Of a stretch of 64,000 nucleotides of DNA, positions 1 through 8,471 are shown one piece after another. The position numbers and the translations under genes are program-made. The notes under the pieces are model-generated. The model ran no database searches. It was not told the DNA's origin and saw nothing but the letters and a program-made list of their open reading frames with translations. Source of the DNA: Cognataquiflexum aquatile (lineage in GTDB: Bacteria; Bacteroidota; Bacteroidia; Cytophagales; Cyclobacteriaceae); the NCBI RefSeq assembly GCF_003316845.1, contig NZ_QMIK01000001.1, positions 1,364,001 through 1,428,000 on the forward strand, in the 5' to 3' direction. Positions within the stretch are counted from its first letter, which is position 1; each line of letters opens with the position of its first letter.

Positions 1-221
1 GCATCCAAAACATCAAAGATTGCAGGATTTTCTCCAAGCAACCTGATCATGGTCTGGGTATCACGCGCTTCGGCAAGGTTGCTCAGTTTGTTCTCACCTT
101 CTGTAAGCGCATCGATGACCAATGCCCTGTTGCTTTCACTTTTGGAAGATGGAAGCGGGATGACTGTAGGTTGAAAAGCACTAATCTGGCTTAGAAATAA
201 AGTTTCCAAGGTTGGATTCAT
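1..221 (-). CDS. aroA: 3-phosphoshikimate 1-carboxyvinyltransferase (EPSP synthase), N-terminal part
   Basis: Only the first ~73 codons lie in the window; the rest is beyond position 1. The reading frame begins with ATG at 221 and contains PLPSSKSESNRALV at about residues 21-34 and NLAEARDTQTM further on, which is the N-terminal phosphate-binding signature of EPSP synthases (PxSKSxxxRAL and the L..A.DT..M motif). The enzyme joins shikimate-3-phosphate and phosphoenolpyruvate in the sixth step of the shikimate pathway. Its ATG overlaps the TGA of aroB (ATGA), so the two are translationally coupled and this is the third gene of the aromatic operon. The identification is firm even though the C-terminal domain is not visible. 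Confidence 0.93.
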   Translation of the reverse strand, partial: MNPTLETLFLSQISAFQPTVIPLPSSKSESNRALVIDALTEGENKLSNLAEARDTQTMIRLLGENPAIFDVLD

Positions 222-1276
222 TGGTTTAATGGAACTTGTGAAGTTAATGATTGGTAAAATGAGATGGCTTCTTTGATTTCTTCGGCTGTTCCTTTGATGT
301 TGTAATCACAATTGCCGATTCTTCTCAAAAGTGAAAAGTTTACCGTTGATCCTTCATTCTTTTTATCCTGACTGCACAATTTGATAATATCATCGATATC
401 AGCTTCGGAAAACTGAAAAACCCCGTAAATTTCAGTCAAGGCATCAGTAATGTTTTGGAGATCTTCTTTTGGCAATCCTGATTTTTTATGGGAAAGAAAA
501 GCTTCGCAAACCATCCCTACCGCAATGGCTTCACCATGCAGCAAATGCTTATCGGTATTGAGGTAAAAAGACTCGAAAGCATGGCCGATAGTATGTCCAA
601 AATTCAAAATTTTCCGCAATCCAGCTTCTTTAGGGTCTTTTTCTACCACTTCCCTTTTGATCTGAACAGACTTTTCAATGATCTCCCTCCAATTTTGCTT
701 TTCCCAATCTGCGATTTTGAGGCAAGAAAAGTAATTGGCATTTTGGATCAAGCCGTGCTTCAAAACCTCAGCGTAACCCGACCGGAGTTCTTCATGAGGA
801 AGGGTTTGGAGAAAAATTTCAGAAATCAAAACGAGTTCTGGTTGGGTAAATACGCCTATGTGGTTTTTGAAACCATTGAAATCAATCCCCAATTTTCCAC
901 CCACACTGGCATCCACCTGAGAGAGCAAAGTTGTCGGAATATTGATGAATCGGATTCCTCTTTTGTAAGTTGCCGCACAAAAACCTCCCATGTCCCCGGT
1001 CACGCCTCCACCAAGATTGATGATCAATGCTTTTCTGTCAAAGCCTTCATCAGTCATCCATTGCCATATTTGGGTACAGGTGTTGAGGTTTTTATTGGCT
1101 TCGCCGGCAGGAAAAGAAAAATGTTTATGGCCTTCCGGCAAAAGCTTCTCGATAATCGGATAACAGAATTTTGAAGTATTTGAATCTGAGATCACTCCCA
1201 ATTGGGAATAGCCCAATTGGTTCAGGTATTTACTCAAATCAAAAGAGATATTATTTGAAAATATTACTGACTCCAA
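218..1276 (-). CDS. aroB: 3-dehydroquinate synthase
   Basis: A 352-residue protein of normal length for AroB, which converts DAHP to 3-dehydroquinate (second shikimate step, NAD and Zn/Co dependent). Visible motifs are GGGVTGDMGGF near residue 90 (NAD site), PTTLLSQVDASVGGK near 114-128, and metal-ligand candidates E170, the GHTIGHA histidines near 228-232 and H247 in HGEA. The start is unusual: the only plausible codon is TTG at 1276-1274, because an in-frame TAA lies five codons upstream and the first ATG would remove conserved sequence. It follows the DAHP synthase gene by about 100 bp that holds a long inverted repeat, and its stop overlaps the aroA start. Confidence 0.96.
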   Translation of the reverse strand: MESVIFSNNISFDLSKYLNQLGYSQLGVISDSNTSKFCYPIIEKLLPEGHKHFSFPAGEANKNLNTCTQIWQWMTDEGFDRKALIINLGGGVTGDMGGFCAATYKRGIRFINIPTTLLSQVDASVGGKLGIDFNGFKNHIGVFTQPELVLISEIFLQTLPHEELRSGYAEVLKHGLIQNANYFSCLKIADWEKQNWREIIEKSVQIKREVVEKDPKEAGLRKILNFGHTIGHAFESFYLNTDKHLLHGEAIAVGMVCEAFLSHKKSGLPKEDLQNITDALTEIYGVFQFSEADIDDIIKLCSQDKKNEGSTVNFSLLRRIGNCDYNIKGTAEEIKEAISFYQSLTSQVPLNQ

Positions 1277-1317
1277 AATATTGGGGATTTAAGGTATAAA
1301 TAGAAAATCTATTTTGG

Positions 1318-1379
1318 GAGGTAAGAAGTGAGAGGTAAGAGGTGAGGACAGATACCTCTTACCTTTTACTTCTTACCTT
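1318..1379. repeat. Long imperfect inverted repeat between DAHP synthase gene and aroB
   Basis: Two 27-nt arms, 1318-1344 and 1353-1379, pair with only a few mismatches around an 8-nt loop. The arms are built from repeats of GGTAAGAAGT / GGTAAGAGGT. The right arm ends on the stop codon of the upstream gene. It could act as an mRNA stabiliser or partial terminator inside the operon, or be an interspersed palindromic element; there is no T-run strong enough to call it a terminator. Confidence 0.6.
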
Positions 1380-2476
1380 CATTTTTTCACGGGATCAGCT
1401 TCTCTCAATTGCTTTTCCTGTCTTTTTACGGATTCTTCGTGGATACAATAAAGTAATTCCTTCATGAATTTTTCCGAAAGGTTCTTCTGAACACCCTTTT
1501 GGGTACGGGATTCCATGACGAATTTCCATCTGTCTGATTGGAAAACAGTAAGGTGATGTTCTCTTTTATAGGCACCGATTTGATCGATCAGGGAAAATCT
1601 CTCCTGAAGAATATCCAACAATTGGTCATCCAAATGGTCAATTGCAGTTCTGAGATCATTCAATTTTTCTCCCGGATTTTCACTTCCAAGGGTATCTTTG
1701 AAATCTATCAAGGAAATAATTTCTTTCAATCTTTTTGGTGTGACCTGTTGCTTGGCATCAGACCAGGCGTTATCCGGATCGTGGTGCGTCTCAATCATCA
1801 AGCCGTCCAGTCCAAAATTGATAGCTCTCTGTGCTGTTTCAAGTATTCCTTCCCTATTACCAACAATATGACTCGGGTCGTTGATCACTTCCATTCCTTT
1901 CCACTCTCTTTTCAAGTGAATCGGCATGGACCAATTAGGCTTGTTTCTGAATCTTTTGTCATAAGAATCAGAAAATCCACGGTGGATTGCGGCCAATTTG
2001 TTGATCCCTACTGAATGCATTCTTTCCAAAGCGCCGATCCAAAGCTGCAAATCCGGGTTCATCGGGTTTTTGATCATCACAGGGATGTCCACTCCTTTGA
2101 GTGCATCGGCGATTTCCTGTACAGCAAAGGGGTTGACCGTAGTCCTGGCACCCACCCAAAGTACATCTACATTGTGTTTCAAAGCCAGCTCCACATGGGC
2201 GGCATTTCCGACCTCAGTAGTGATAGGGATGTTGAGGTGATGTCTTACTATTTCCATCCATTTCAAACCTTCTTCACCAATTCCTTCAAAGCTTCCCGGC
2301 CTGGTTCTCGGTTTCCAGATTCCTGCACGGAACATATCAGGAATCATGTTTTCTTTTTTCATGTCTAAACAGACTTTTTCGATCTGCTCAGGTGTCTCTG
2401 CACTACATGGTCCTGCAATGATGACATGGCCTTCTATTCCGAATCCCCAGTCTTTGATTTGTAAATGGTCTTTCAT
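1379..2476 (-). CDS. Bifunctional DAHP synthase (AroA-beta/KDO8P type) with C-terminal AroQ chorismate mutase
   Basis: 365 residues. Residues 1 to ~265 form a class Iβ DAHP synthase, with AGPCSAE (21-27), RAGIWKPRTRPGSFEG (50-65) and a DPSHIVGNR motif; it condenses PEP and erythrose-4-phosphate. Residues ~275-365 are a helical AroQ chorismate mutase beginning LNDLRTAIDHLDDQLLDIL, with conserved R, D and K positions. This N-terminal DAHP synthase / C-terminal mutase order is the usual Bacteroidota arrangement and couples the first committed step to the Phe/Tyr branch point. The gene sits downstream of a Phe/Tyr-rich leader peptide and a terminator ending about 18 nt before its ATG, so transcription is probably controlled by attenuation. 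It heads the operon with aroB and aroA. Confidence 0.95.
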   Translation of the reverse strand: MKDHLQIKDWGFGIEGHVIIAGPCSAETPEQIEKVCLDMKKENMIPDMFRAGIWKPRTRPGSFEGIGEEGLKWMEIVRHHLNIPITTEVGNAAHVELALKHNVDVLWVGARTTVNPFAVQEIADALKGVDIPVMIKNPMNPDLQLWIGALERMHSVGINKLAAIHRGFSDSYDKRFRNKPNWSMPIHLKREWKGMEVINDPSHIVGNREGILETAQRAINFGLDGLMIETHHDPDNAWSDAKQQVTPKRLKEIISLIDFKDTLGSENPGEKLNDLRTAIDHLDDQLLDILQERFSLIDQIGAYKREHHLTVFQSDRWKFVMESRTQKGVQKNLSEKFMKELLYCIHEESVKRQEKQLREADPVKK

Positions 2477-2493
2477 GATTTGATAGGTTTAAT

Positions 2494-2529
2494 AAAAAAA
2501 GCCCGACTCTTTCGAACCGGGCTTTTTTT
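2494..2529 (-). terminator. Attenuator terminator upstream of the DAHP synthase gene
   Basis: On the minus strand the arms AAAAAAAGCCCG and CGGGCTTTTTTT flank a 12-nt loop, giving a GC core followed by seven T: a canonical intrinsic terminator. It lies between the leader peptide stop (2543) and the structural gene ATG (2476), so it can only act as a conditional terminator of the operon. Its 5' arm region (2512-2520) can instead pair perfectly, with one G-T wobble, over 9 nt with the leader segment 2571-2579, forming an antiterminator. Confidence 0.9.
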
Positions 2530-2542
2530 GCTTTATGAATTT

Positions 2543-2638
2543 TTAGATTTTTTCTAGACAATAAGCAGCTCCGATTCGACTTTGAAGGCGAAAGTAAAAG
2601 TAATAAAAGCTAAAGAAGGCGAATGCTGCGATTAACAT
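2543..2638 (-). CDS. Phe/Tyr-rich leader peptide of an attenuator
   Basis: ATG at 2638 opens a 31-codon frame ending in TAA at 2543. It contains six Phe and four Tyr codons, ten of 31, concentrated in FAFFSFYYFYF at codons 6-16. This is the hallmark of a ribosome-stalling leader such as PheL. Pairing possibilities match the textbook 1:2 / 2:3 / 3:4 scheme: segment 1 (2620-2629) pairs with segment 2 (two blocks, 2574-2578 and 2565-2569), segment 2 (2571-2579) pairs with segment 3 (2512-2520), and segment 3 belongs to the terminator. A ribosome stalled at the Phe/Tyr run would cover segment 1, free segment 2 and prevent termination. The family function of the downstream genes (Phe/Tyr synthesis) fits. 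Expression of the peptide itself is inferred. Confidence 0.85.
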   Translation of the reverse strand: MLIAAFAFFSFYYFYFRLQSRIGAAYCLEKI

Positions 2639-2642
2639 GTTC

Positions 2643-2673
2643 CAAAAGTAAGTGGCTCTTTTTTAAAAACAAA
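2643..2673 (-). promoter_or_regulatory. Bacteroidota-type promoter of the aromatic operon
   Basis: On the minus strand TTTG (2673-2670), a 19-nt spacer and TACTTTTG (2650-2643) match the Bacteroidota consensus TTTG / TAnnTTTG exactly. The expected transcription start falls about at the ATG of the leader peptide (2638), so the leader would be translated from an almost leaderless mRNA, consistent with the absence of a Shine-Dalgarno sequence. Confidence 0.75.
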
Positions 2674-2930
2674 TTAATTAATGAATAATTTCTTGCTTTC
2701 TGTTCAAAAATCGGACTAACCATTAAAAATTCAATAATTACCTTTAGCGAATTCTAAAAATTCAAAATATAATTTTGCTTTAGTAAATGCCAAAAATATA
2801 ATTAGCGGTCTGTTGTCAAGTTTTTGAGTTTATCTATCCATCATTTTCTAAATGGCTTCAAATATCTTTTTTCGCAAGATATATGCTACCAAATAACCAA
2901 ACAATCCCCTCCCCGATGAGGTTTTTTTAA

Positions 2931-2938
2931 TATATTTG
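2931..2938 (+). promoter_or_regulatory. -7 promoter element of the proline dehydrogenase gene
   Basis: TATATTTG matches TAnnTTTG and lies 18 nt before the chosen ATG at 2957. No TTTG is seen at the ideal -33 distance. The interval 2674-2930 between this element and the divergent aromatic promoter is AT-rich and holds no gene that I can support. Confidence 0.45.
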
Positions 2939-2956
2939 CGCCGTAATTTGAGTCCT

Positions 2957-4144
2957 ATGCCTGTCAAACCCAATATTTCTTTCGAAAATCTTGAAGTTGC
3001 TTTTGCCTCCAAGTCAAATGCCGAGTTGAAAAAAATGTATCTCATTTTTGCTACCGTCAACAACAATCTTGCAGTCAGCGTCGGTACCAAACTCGCAAAT
3101 TGGTCTTTTGCCCTTGGTCTGCCAATTAAAGGAATCATGAAAAAAACCATGTTTGGGCATTTTTGTGGCGGAGAAGATATCAATGACTGTCAGCATGCCG
3201 TAGACAACCTGGCCAAATACCATATCCGGACCATCCTTGATTATTCTGTAGAAGGAGAAGGAGATGAAATCAGCTATAATGCCACCAAAAACGAAATTTT
3301 AAGAACAATTGAACGGTCAGCAGGTGATGAGAATATCCCATTCGCGGTATTTAAGGTAACGGGATTAGGAGATTTGGCAATTATGACAAAAATCCAAGAT
3401 GGCAAATCCTTGGAGGAAACTGAAAAAACCTCTTTTGAAAATCTCCAAAAAAGGATTGATGACCTTTGCAGGGCTGCATACGAAGCGAATACAAAAATAC
3501 TGATCGATGCGGAGGAGTCTTGGTTTCAGGATGTGATCGATGAAATGGCCTACGAAGCGATGGAAAAATACAACAAGAAATCCTGCATTGTGTACAACAC
3601 CTACCAAATGTATCGCCATGATACACTTGCAAGACTTAAAAAAGCCCATGATGTCGCAATGGAGAAAGGATACCTACACGGTGCCAAATTGGTGCGGGGC
3701 GCTTACATGGAAAAAGAAAGAGACCGCGCGGCGGAGAAAGGATATCCAAGCCCTATACAGCCAACCAAGGAATCCTCCGACAGGGACTACAATGCTGCCT
3801 TGGAATTCTGTGTCGAAAACATCAGAACCATGGGATTGGTATCCGGTTCGCATAATGAAACAAGCAACCTGCTTTTGACGGAATTGATATCAAAATACGG
3901 CATCAATCCTTCTGATGAAAGTATTTACTTTGCCCAACTATACGGAATGAGTGATAACATTTCTTTCAACCTGGCAAAAGCCGGTTATAATGTAGTGAAA
4001 TATGTCCCTTATGGCCCGGTGGAAAAAGTAATGCCTTATCTTTCGCGAAGGGCTGAAGAAAACACCTCTGTAGCCGGACAAAGCAGCAGGGAATTTGACC
4101 TGGTCAAAAGGGAAATGGCAAGACGCAAAGCGGCTAAGAAATAA
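2957..4144 (+). CDS. Proline dehydrogenase (monofunctional)
   Basis: 395 residues from ATG 2957; a TTG at 2936 is in frame but lies on the promoter -7 element, so ATG is preferred. The protein oxidises L-proline to pyrroline-5-carboxylate with FAD, feeding electrons to the respiratory chain. Recognisable family motifs are YNTYQMYRHDTL, KLVRGAYMEKERDRA, SHNETSN, AQLYGMSDNISFNL and, near the C-terminus, RRAEENTSVAGQ, which corresponds to the RRxxEN substrate-binding signature. There is no aldehyde dehydrogenase domain, so it is the single-function type rather than a PutA fusion. It is transcribed divergently from the aromatic operon and stands alone. Confidence 0.92.
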   Translation: MPVKPNISFENLEVAFASKSNAELKKMYLIFATVNNNLAVSVGTKLANWSFALGLPIKGIMKKTMFGHFCGGEDINDCQHAVDNLAKYHIRTILDYSVEGEGDEISYNATKNEILRTIERSAGDENIPFAVFKVTGLGDLAIMTKIQDGKSLEETEKTSFENLQKRIDDLCRAAYEANTKILIDAEESWFQDVIDEMAYEAMEKYNKKSCIVYNTYQMYRHDTLARLKKAHDVAMEKGYLHGAKLVRGAYMEKERDRAAEKGYPSPIQPTKESSDRDYNAALEFCVENIRTMGLVSGSHNETSNLLLTELISKYGINPSDESIYFAQLYGMSDNISFNLAKAGYNVVKYVPYGPVEKVMPYLSRRAEENTSVAGQSSREFDLVKREMARRKAAKK

Positions 4145-4154
4145 AGGTTATTAG

Positions 4155-4172
4155 TCCTGATAGCTATCGGGA
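4155..4172. repeat. Short palindrome TCCTGATAGCTATCGGGA
   Basis: An 18-nt near-perfect palindrome in the 70-bp gap between the proline dehydrogenase gene and lysS, flanked by GGTTATT on both sides. It has no T-run, so it is more likely an interspersed palindromic unit than a terminator. Confidence 0.4.
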
Positions 4173-4214
4173 TGGTTATTGGTTAAAAATTATTTGAACT
4201 GAACAAATAGAGAA

Positions 4215-5933
4215 ATGCAGTTATTAAGCGAACAGGAATTAGAAAGAAGAAAAGACCGGGAGGAATTGATAAAATTGGGCATCAACCCCTATCCTGCTGA
4301 ATCATTCTTTGTCAATGTGACGGCGGATGATATCCATAAAAACTACGAAAACAGAAAAACAGATTATAAAGACATTTCCATCGCCGGCAGGTTGATGACA
4401 AAAAGAATTATGGGTTCTGCTTCTTTTGCAGAAATCCAGGATTCCACAGGAAGACTTCAAATCTACCTCAGAAGGGATGATTTATGTCCGGACGAAGACA
4501 AGACTTTCTACAATACTGTATTTAAAAAGCTTTTGGGGATAGGTGATTTTATCGGCCTTAAAGGATATATTTTCACCACCCAAACAGGTGAAATATCCCT
4601 TCATGTCACTGACCTGAAGATACTTTCTAAATCAATCAAACCACTCCCAGTGGTAAAAAGAGACGAAGAAGGGAATATTTACGATGGATTTACCGATCCG
4701 GAAATGAGGTACAGGCAACGTTATGTTGACCTTACTGTAAACCCGGACGTGAAGGATGTCTTCGTGACAAGGTCCAAGATCATCACCAATATGCGCCGCT
4801 ATTTTGATGACCACGGATGGCTGGAAGTCGAAACCCCAATCCTGCAACAGGTCCATGGCGGTGCTGCTGCACGTCCCTTTAATACGCATCATAATACCTT
4901 GGATATGCCCCTCTTCCTAAGGATCGCCAATGAACTTTATTTAAAAAGGTTGATTGTAGGCGGATTTGAAGGTGTATATGAGATAGGAAAAATGTTTAGA
5001 AACGAAGGAATGGACCGTACCCATAATCCTGAGTTTACCGGTATGGAAATCTATGTGGCATACAAAGATTATATCTGGATGATGGAAATGGTCGAGGACC
5101 TGATCGAAAAAATAACCTTCACTGTCCATGGGAAAACCATCCTGAAGGTAGCTGATAAGGAAATTGACTTTGCAGGACCATACAGAAGATTGACGATGTT
5201 TGATTCCATCAAGGAATATGCAGGAATTGATGTGAGCGAAATGGATGAAGTCGGGTTGAGGAAAGTATGTGCTGACCTTGGCATCCAAGTGGAGAACAGC
5301 ATGGGCAAAGGTAAGCTGATCGACGAAATTTTCGGTGAGAAGGTGGAAGCCAATTTAATCCAACCTACCTATATCACAGACTATCCTGTAGAAATGACCC
5401 CTTTGGCCAAAAATCACAGGTCCAAAAAAGGTTTGGTAGAGCGTTTTGAGCTTTTTGTCAATGGGAAAGAAATCGCCAATGCATATTCTGAATTGAATGA
5501 TCCGATAATACAGAGAGAAAGGTTTGAGGATCAGTTGAAATTGGCGGCAAGGGGTGATGATGAAGCTATGGCCATGGATGAGGATTTTCTCCGGGCATTG
5601 GAATATGGGATGCCTCCTACTTCGGGACTCGGAATTGGAATTGACAGATTGACAATGCTTTTGACCAATAAAACAACCATTCAGGAAGTCCTTTTCTTCC
5701 CACAAATGAGACCTGAAAAGAAAATGAATATCGCATCGGATGAGGATTTCATAGAATTGGGCATTCCTGCAGGATTGATTCCGGTGATAAGGGATATGAA
5801 TATCCAGACTATTGATCAGTTAAAGGAAATGGATGCAAACAAGCTTTTCAATGATGTTTGTGGCAGAAGAAAAAAACTGAAACTTGAGGTTCCAAATCCA
5901 ACAAAAGAAGATGTGGAAAAATGGGTTTCATGA
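4215..5933 (+). CDS. lysS: Lysyl-tRNA synthetase (class II)
   Basis: 572 residues. An OB-fold anticodon-binding domain occupies about residues 55-150. The class II catalytic core follows, with motif 2 around [16 protein letters not shown] (near residue 258) and motif 3 [12 protein letters not shown] near residue 475. It charges tRNA-Lys. The protein is about 70 residues longer than the common 500-residue form: after the FFPQMRPEK end of the core there is a helical tail (from about MNIASDEDF, with [18 protein letters not shown]) resembling the helix-hairpin-helix extension seen in Bacteroidota LysS proteins. ATG at 4215 gives the expected N-terminus. A strong terminator follows the stop. Confidence 0.97.
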   Translation: MQLLSEQELERRKDREELIKLGINPYPAESFFVNVTADDIHKNYENRKTDYKDISIAGRLMTKRIMGSASFAEIQDSTGRLQIYLRRDDLCPDEDKTFYNTVFKKLLGIGDFIGLKGYIFTTQTGEISLHVTDLKILSKSIKPLPVVKRDEEGNIYDGFTDPEMRYRQRYVDLTVNPDVKDVFVTRSKIITNMRRYFDDHGWLEVETPILQQVHGGAAARPFNTHHNTLDMPLFLRIANELYLKRLIVGGFEGVYEIGKMFRNEGMDRTHNPEFTGMEIYVAYKDYIWMMEMVEDLIEKITFTVHGKTILKVADKEIDFAGPYRRLTMFDSIKEYAGIDVSEMDEVGLRKVCADLGIQVENSMGKGKLIDEIFGEKVEANLIQPTYITDYPVEMTPLAKNHRSKKGLVERFELFVNGKEIANAYSELNDPIIQRERFEDQLKLAARGDDEAMAMDEDFLRALEYGMPPTSGLGIGIDRLTMLLTNKTTIQEVLFFPQMRPEKKMNIASDEDFIELGIPAGLIPVIRDMNIQTIDQLKEMDANKLFNDVCGRRKKLKLEVPNPTKEDVEKWVS

Positions 5934-5960
5934 TTTAAGAAGTGACAAAAAATAAAATCG

Positions 5961-5988
5961 AAAAACCGGATCATCAGTCCGGTTTTTT
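5961..5988 (+). terminator. Intrinsic terminator after lysS
   Basis: AAAAACCGGA, a 7-nt loop, then TCCGGTTTTTTTT: a GC-containing stem followed by a run of eight T, 28 bp beyond the lysS stop. Confidence 0.88.
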
Positions 5989-6146
5989 TTATGGATTCTT
6001 TCTATTTTACGCATTGATCTTTAGGATAAAACAGAAAATTTTATTTTTTGTCTTTTTAATTTTATTACACTTTCTTTGATTTATTTGTAACGTTTAAATA
6101 TTATTGTTAATTATTAATCAAAAATAAATACTTTTCATTAAAGGAT

Positions 6147-7361
6147 ATGAATTTACGCCTCAACTCTGAATTTGGAACATTGAAAGCAGTTCTGATGCAC
6201 CGGCCGGGAAAGGAAATTGACCGGCTTACTCCTTACAATAAGGAATTGCTCCTTTTTGAAGATGTTCCTTATCTGGAAGCAATGCAAAAGGAACACGATT
6301 TCTTTACCGATCTGATCAAACAGACTACAGGTGCACAGGTCTACAGGCTTCATGAGTTGCTGATACAGGTTCTTTCTAATCGGGAAATTCTGGAGAAATT
6401 GATGCTGGATGCGCTGACAAAATCCGGTCTGACACACCTGAAAGACCATATTCTTGAAAGGCTATCCACTGCAGAATGTGCGACAGCACTAACGGCAGGG
6501 GTAAAAGTCCATGAATTAAAACGAAAGATACCCAATTTATCCTCCGGTGAATTGTTGGATTATGCTTTTGTGATTCCTCCAAGTCCAAACCTGTATTTCC
6601 AAAGGGATCCTATGGCAATAACACCGGGTGGAATTATTTTTTCGAGTATGAAAAAAGAAGGAAGACAAAGGGAAGCCAATATCCTCCGGGCAATATTCGA
6701 AAACCACGTGGATTTCAAAGACCATGTCAACCGTCTTTATCCGATAAACGGACATGATTCCCCGCCGAGTATTGAAGGTGGAGATGTGATTGTTTTGTCA
6801 AAACATGCAGTTGCCATTGGTAATTCTGAAAGGACAGATGAAAAGGCTATCTATCATGTAGCCAAAGCATTGCTGGCTGAAGGGAATGTAGAAAGGGTTT
6901 ATGAGGTACACTTGCCCAAAAAACGACAGTACATGCACTTGGATACTGTCTTTACCATATTAGATGAAAACCTCGTTTTAACTTACCCTGATGCCCTCAA
7001 CTCCGTCCTCCAAACCTCTCTCTATACCTTGAAAGAAATCAAAGACGACAAAATTAATATCAAAAGACAGGTATTGAATGAATCTCTTTTGACGGTCTTG
7101 GAAAAGGAAATCCCTCATCTCGAAATTTTGTCCACGGCAGCGGGAAAGCCTGATTATTCGATGAGAGAACAGTGGTTTGACGGAGCAAATGTGTTTGCAA
7201 TAGGTCCAAGAAGGGTTATTTCTTACAATAGAAATATCCATACTAACCGGGCTTTAAGGAATATGGGTGTTGAGGTATTGGAAATTCCCTCCTCGGAACT
7301 TTCCCGTGGCCTGGGTGGACCAAGGTGTATGACCATGCCATTGAGTAGGGCTAAGATTTAA
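6147..7361 (+). CDS. arcA: Arginine deiminase
   Basis: 404 residues, the usual length of ArcA, which hydrolyses L-arginine to citrulline and ammonia. The amidinotransferase-fold catalytic residues are all visible: D154 in FQRDPM, E210 in EGGDV, H264 and D266 in MHLDTVF, and the nucleophile C394 in GPRCMTMPLSR near the C-terminus. Spacing matches characterised arginine deiminases. No arcB or arcC lies nearby, so it probably acts alone in arginine or peptidyl catabolism rather than in a complete ADI operon. It converges on the histidine phosphatase-like gene with a 19-bp gap. The 160 bp upstream is very AT-rich and I see no convincing TAnnTTTG. Confidence 0.9.
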   Translation: MNLRLNSEFGTLKAVLMHRPGKEIDRLTPYNKELLLFEDVPYLEAMQKEHDFFTDLIKQTTGAQVYRLHELLIQVLSNREILEKLMLDALTKSGLTHLKDHILERLSTAECATALTAGVKVHELKRKIPNLSSGELLDYAFVIPPSPNLYFQRDPMAITPGGIIFSSMKKEGRQREANILRAIFENHVDFKDHVNRLYPINGHDSPPSIEGGDVIVLSKHAVAIGNSERTDEKAIYHVAKALLAEGNVERVYEVHLPKKRQYMHLDTVFTILDENLVLTYPDALNSVLQTSLYTLKEIKDDKINIKRQVLNESLLTVLEKEIPHLEILSTAAGKPDYSMREQWFDGANVFAIGPRRVISYNRNIHTNRALRNMGVEVLEIPSSELSRGLGGPRCMTMPLSRAKI

Positions 7362-7380
7362 AATCCTCTCAGTTTGACGG

Positions 7381-8289
7381 TCAAAGGAAAATATCCCACA
7401 TATAGATCGGGATGGAACCTATAAAATCCAATTCACCTGTTGGCAGTCTTCTCATCAGGAACCCATCAGATTGGTTAAATGGCCGGATGGAAGTTCTGTA
7501 AGGATTTTCAGCATACATATTATAATGACCGACCAAGACTACGATCCCATCGTTTTTTGGATTGTCTTTGATGACCTGAAAAGCATCTTCCCACATCACA
7601 AGCTTTTTACTTTCATTTTCGTGGTTTAGTCTTCTGTCTTGTACAATGTTTACTCCCAAAGCCATATTCTCGAAGGTCTGAACAGCCCTGCAAAATTCGC
7701 TGCTTATCGACGCAGAAACAGGGATTGAAAGTTTCCTGATGGCATCTCCTATTTTCTTGGCATTGTTTTTACCCGACTCATTCAACTGCCTTGCAACATT
7801 GGAATCACATGATTTCCACCATTGGGGAATAGGAGAAGTGACGATATCCTCCCCAACAGTAGCATTAGTATGCCTCAAAACAATGGCATAACCGGCATTT
7901 TCGGTCTTCATTTTCTTTAAAGCAGATACTGTTTGGATTGCTTCTTCTTTGTTTTTTGTGATATACACAGGGATAGTTTCACGGACGGGAATCCCATTTT
8001 CCCACACTACATCAATCCAATATAAACCCGGAGCCAATTCCAAAAAATCCTCCCCAGATTCGTCAATTTCAAAAGTGTTTTTGGAAGGTGATGGAAAAAA
8101 CTTTGCCGAAGTGCTTGTAGGGATTTGGATAGCAAAACCCTCATCACTGTGGTTCAAAAAAAGAACGCCATCTATGAAATCACTTGACAGAATTTTATTT
8201 ACAGGTTCATCTTCAGGCTGACACGAAAACAAAAGCCCTAAACAACAAACAATTAAAAAAGACTTTACGAAAGCAGGGAAGTTTTTCAT
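7381..8289 (-). CDS. Histidine phosphatase superfamily lipoprotein
   Basis: 302 residues from ATG 8289, chosen because it places a short basic segment and hydrophobic stretch right before a lipobox LLFSC (Cys at residue 23); an upstream in-frame start would add 17 polar residues. The C-terminal half resembles the phosphoglycerate mutase/acid phosphatase clan: VLRHT with the putative catalytic His at about 140, SSEFCRAVQTFE near 200 (second Arg), and LVGHYNMY with the second His at about 255. The canonical RHG is RHT here. The N-terminal ~100 residues are a separate beta-rich part that I do not recognise. A periplasmic or outer-membrane-anchored phosphatase is inferred; the substrate is unknown. 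Confidence 0.72.
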   Translation of the reverse strand: MKNFPAFVKSFLIVCCLGLLFSCQPEDEPVNKILSSDFIDGVLFLNHSDEGFAIQIPTSTSAKFFPSPSKNTFEIDESGEDFLELAPGLYWIDVVWENGIPVRETIPVYITKNKEEAIQTVSALKKMKTENAGYAIVLRHTNATVGEDIVTSPIPQWWKSCDSNVARQLNESGKNNAKKIGDAIRKLSIPVSASISSEFCRAVQTFENMALGVNIVQDRRLNHENESKKLVMWEDAFQVIKDNPKNDGIVVLVGHYNMYAENPYRTSIRPFNQSDGFLMRRLPTGELDFIGSIPIYMWDIFL

Positions 8290-8471
8290 TCTTTGACACT
8301 TAGAAATTTCTTGGAAAACACGATAAAAACAAGTTGGCAAATATTATTCCAAACCTATCCCGCAAAAGGAAAAACATAAATCATCAAAAAAAGACCTAAA
8401 AAACAATTTTCTTTATTTGAATCGCACTTGTAAGTTATTAAAAATTTTCTTTCTCGACAATTATCTTTCAA

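Noticed and set aside
2848-3183. 111-codon minus-strand ORF over the proline dehydrogenase start
   Set aside because: Antisense shadow of a certain gene; it would overlap the promoter and has no family features.
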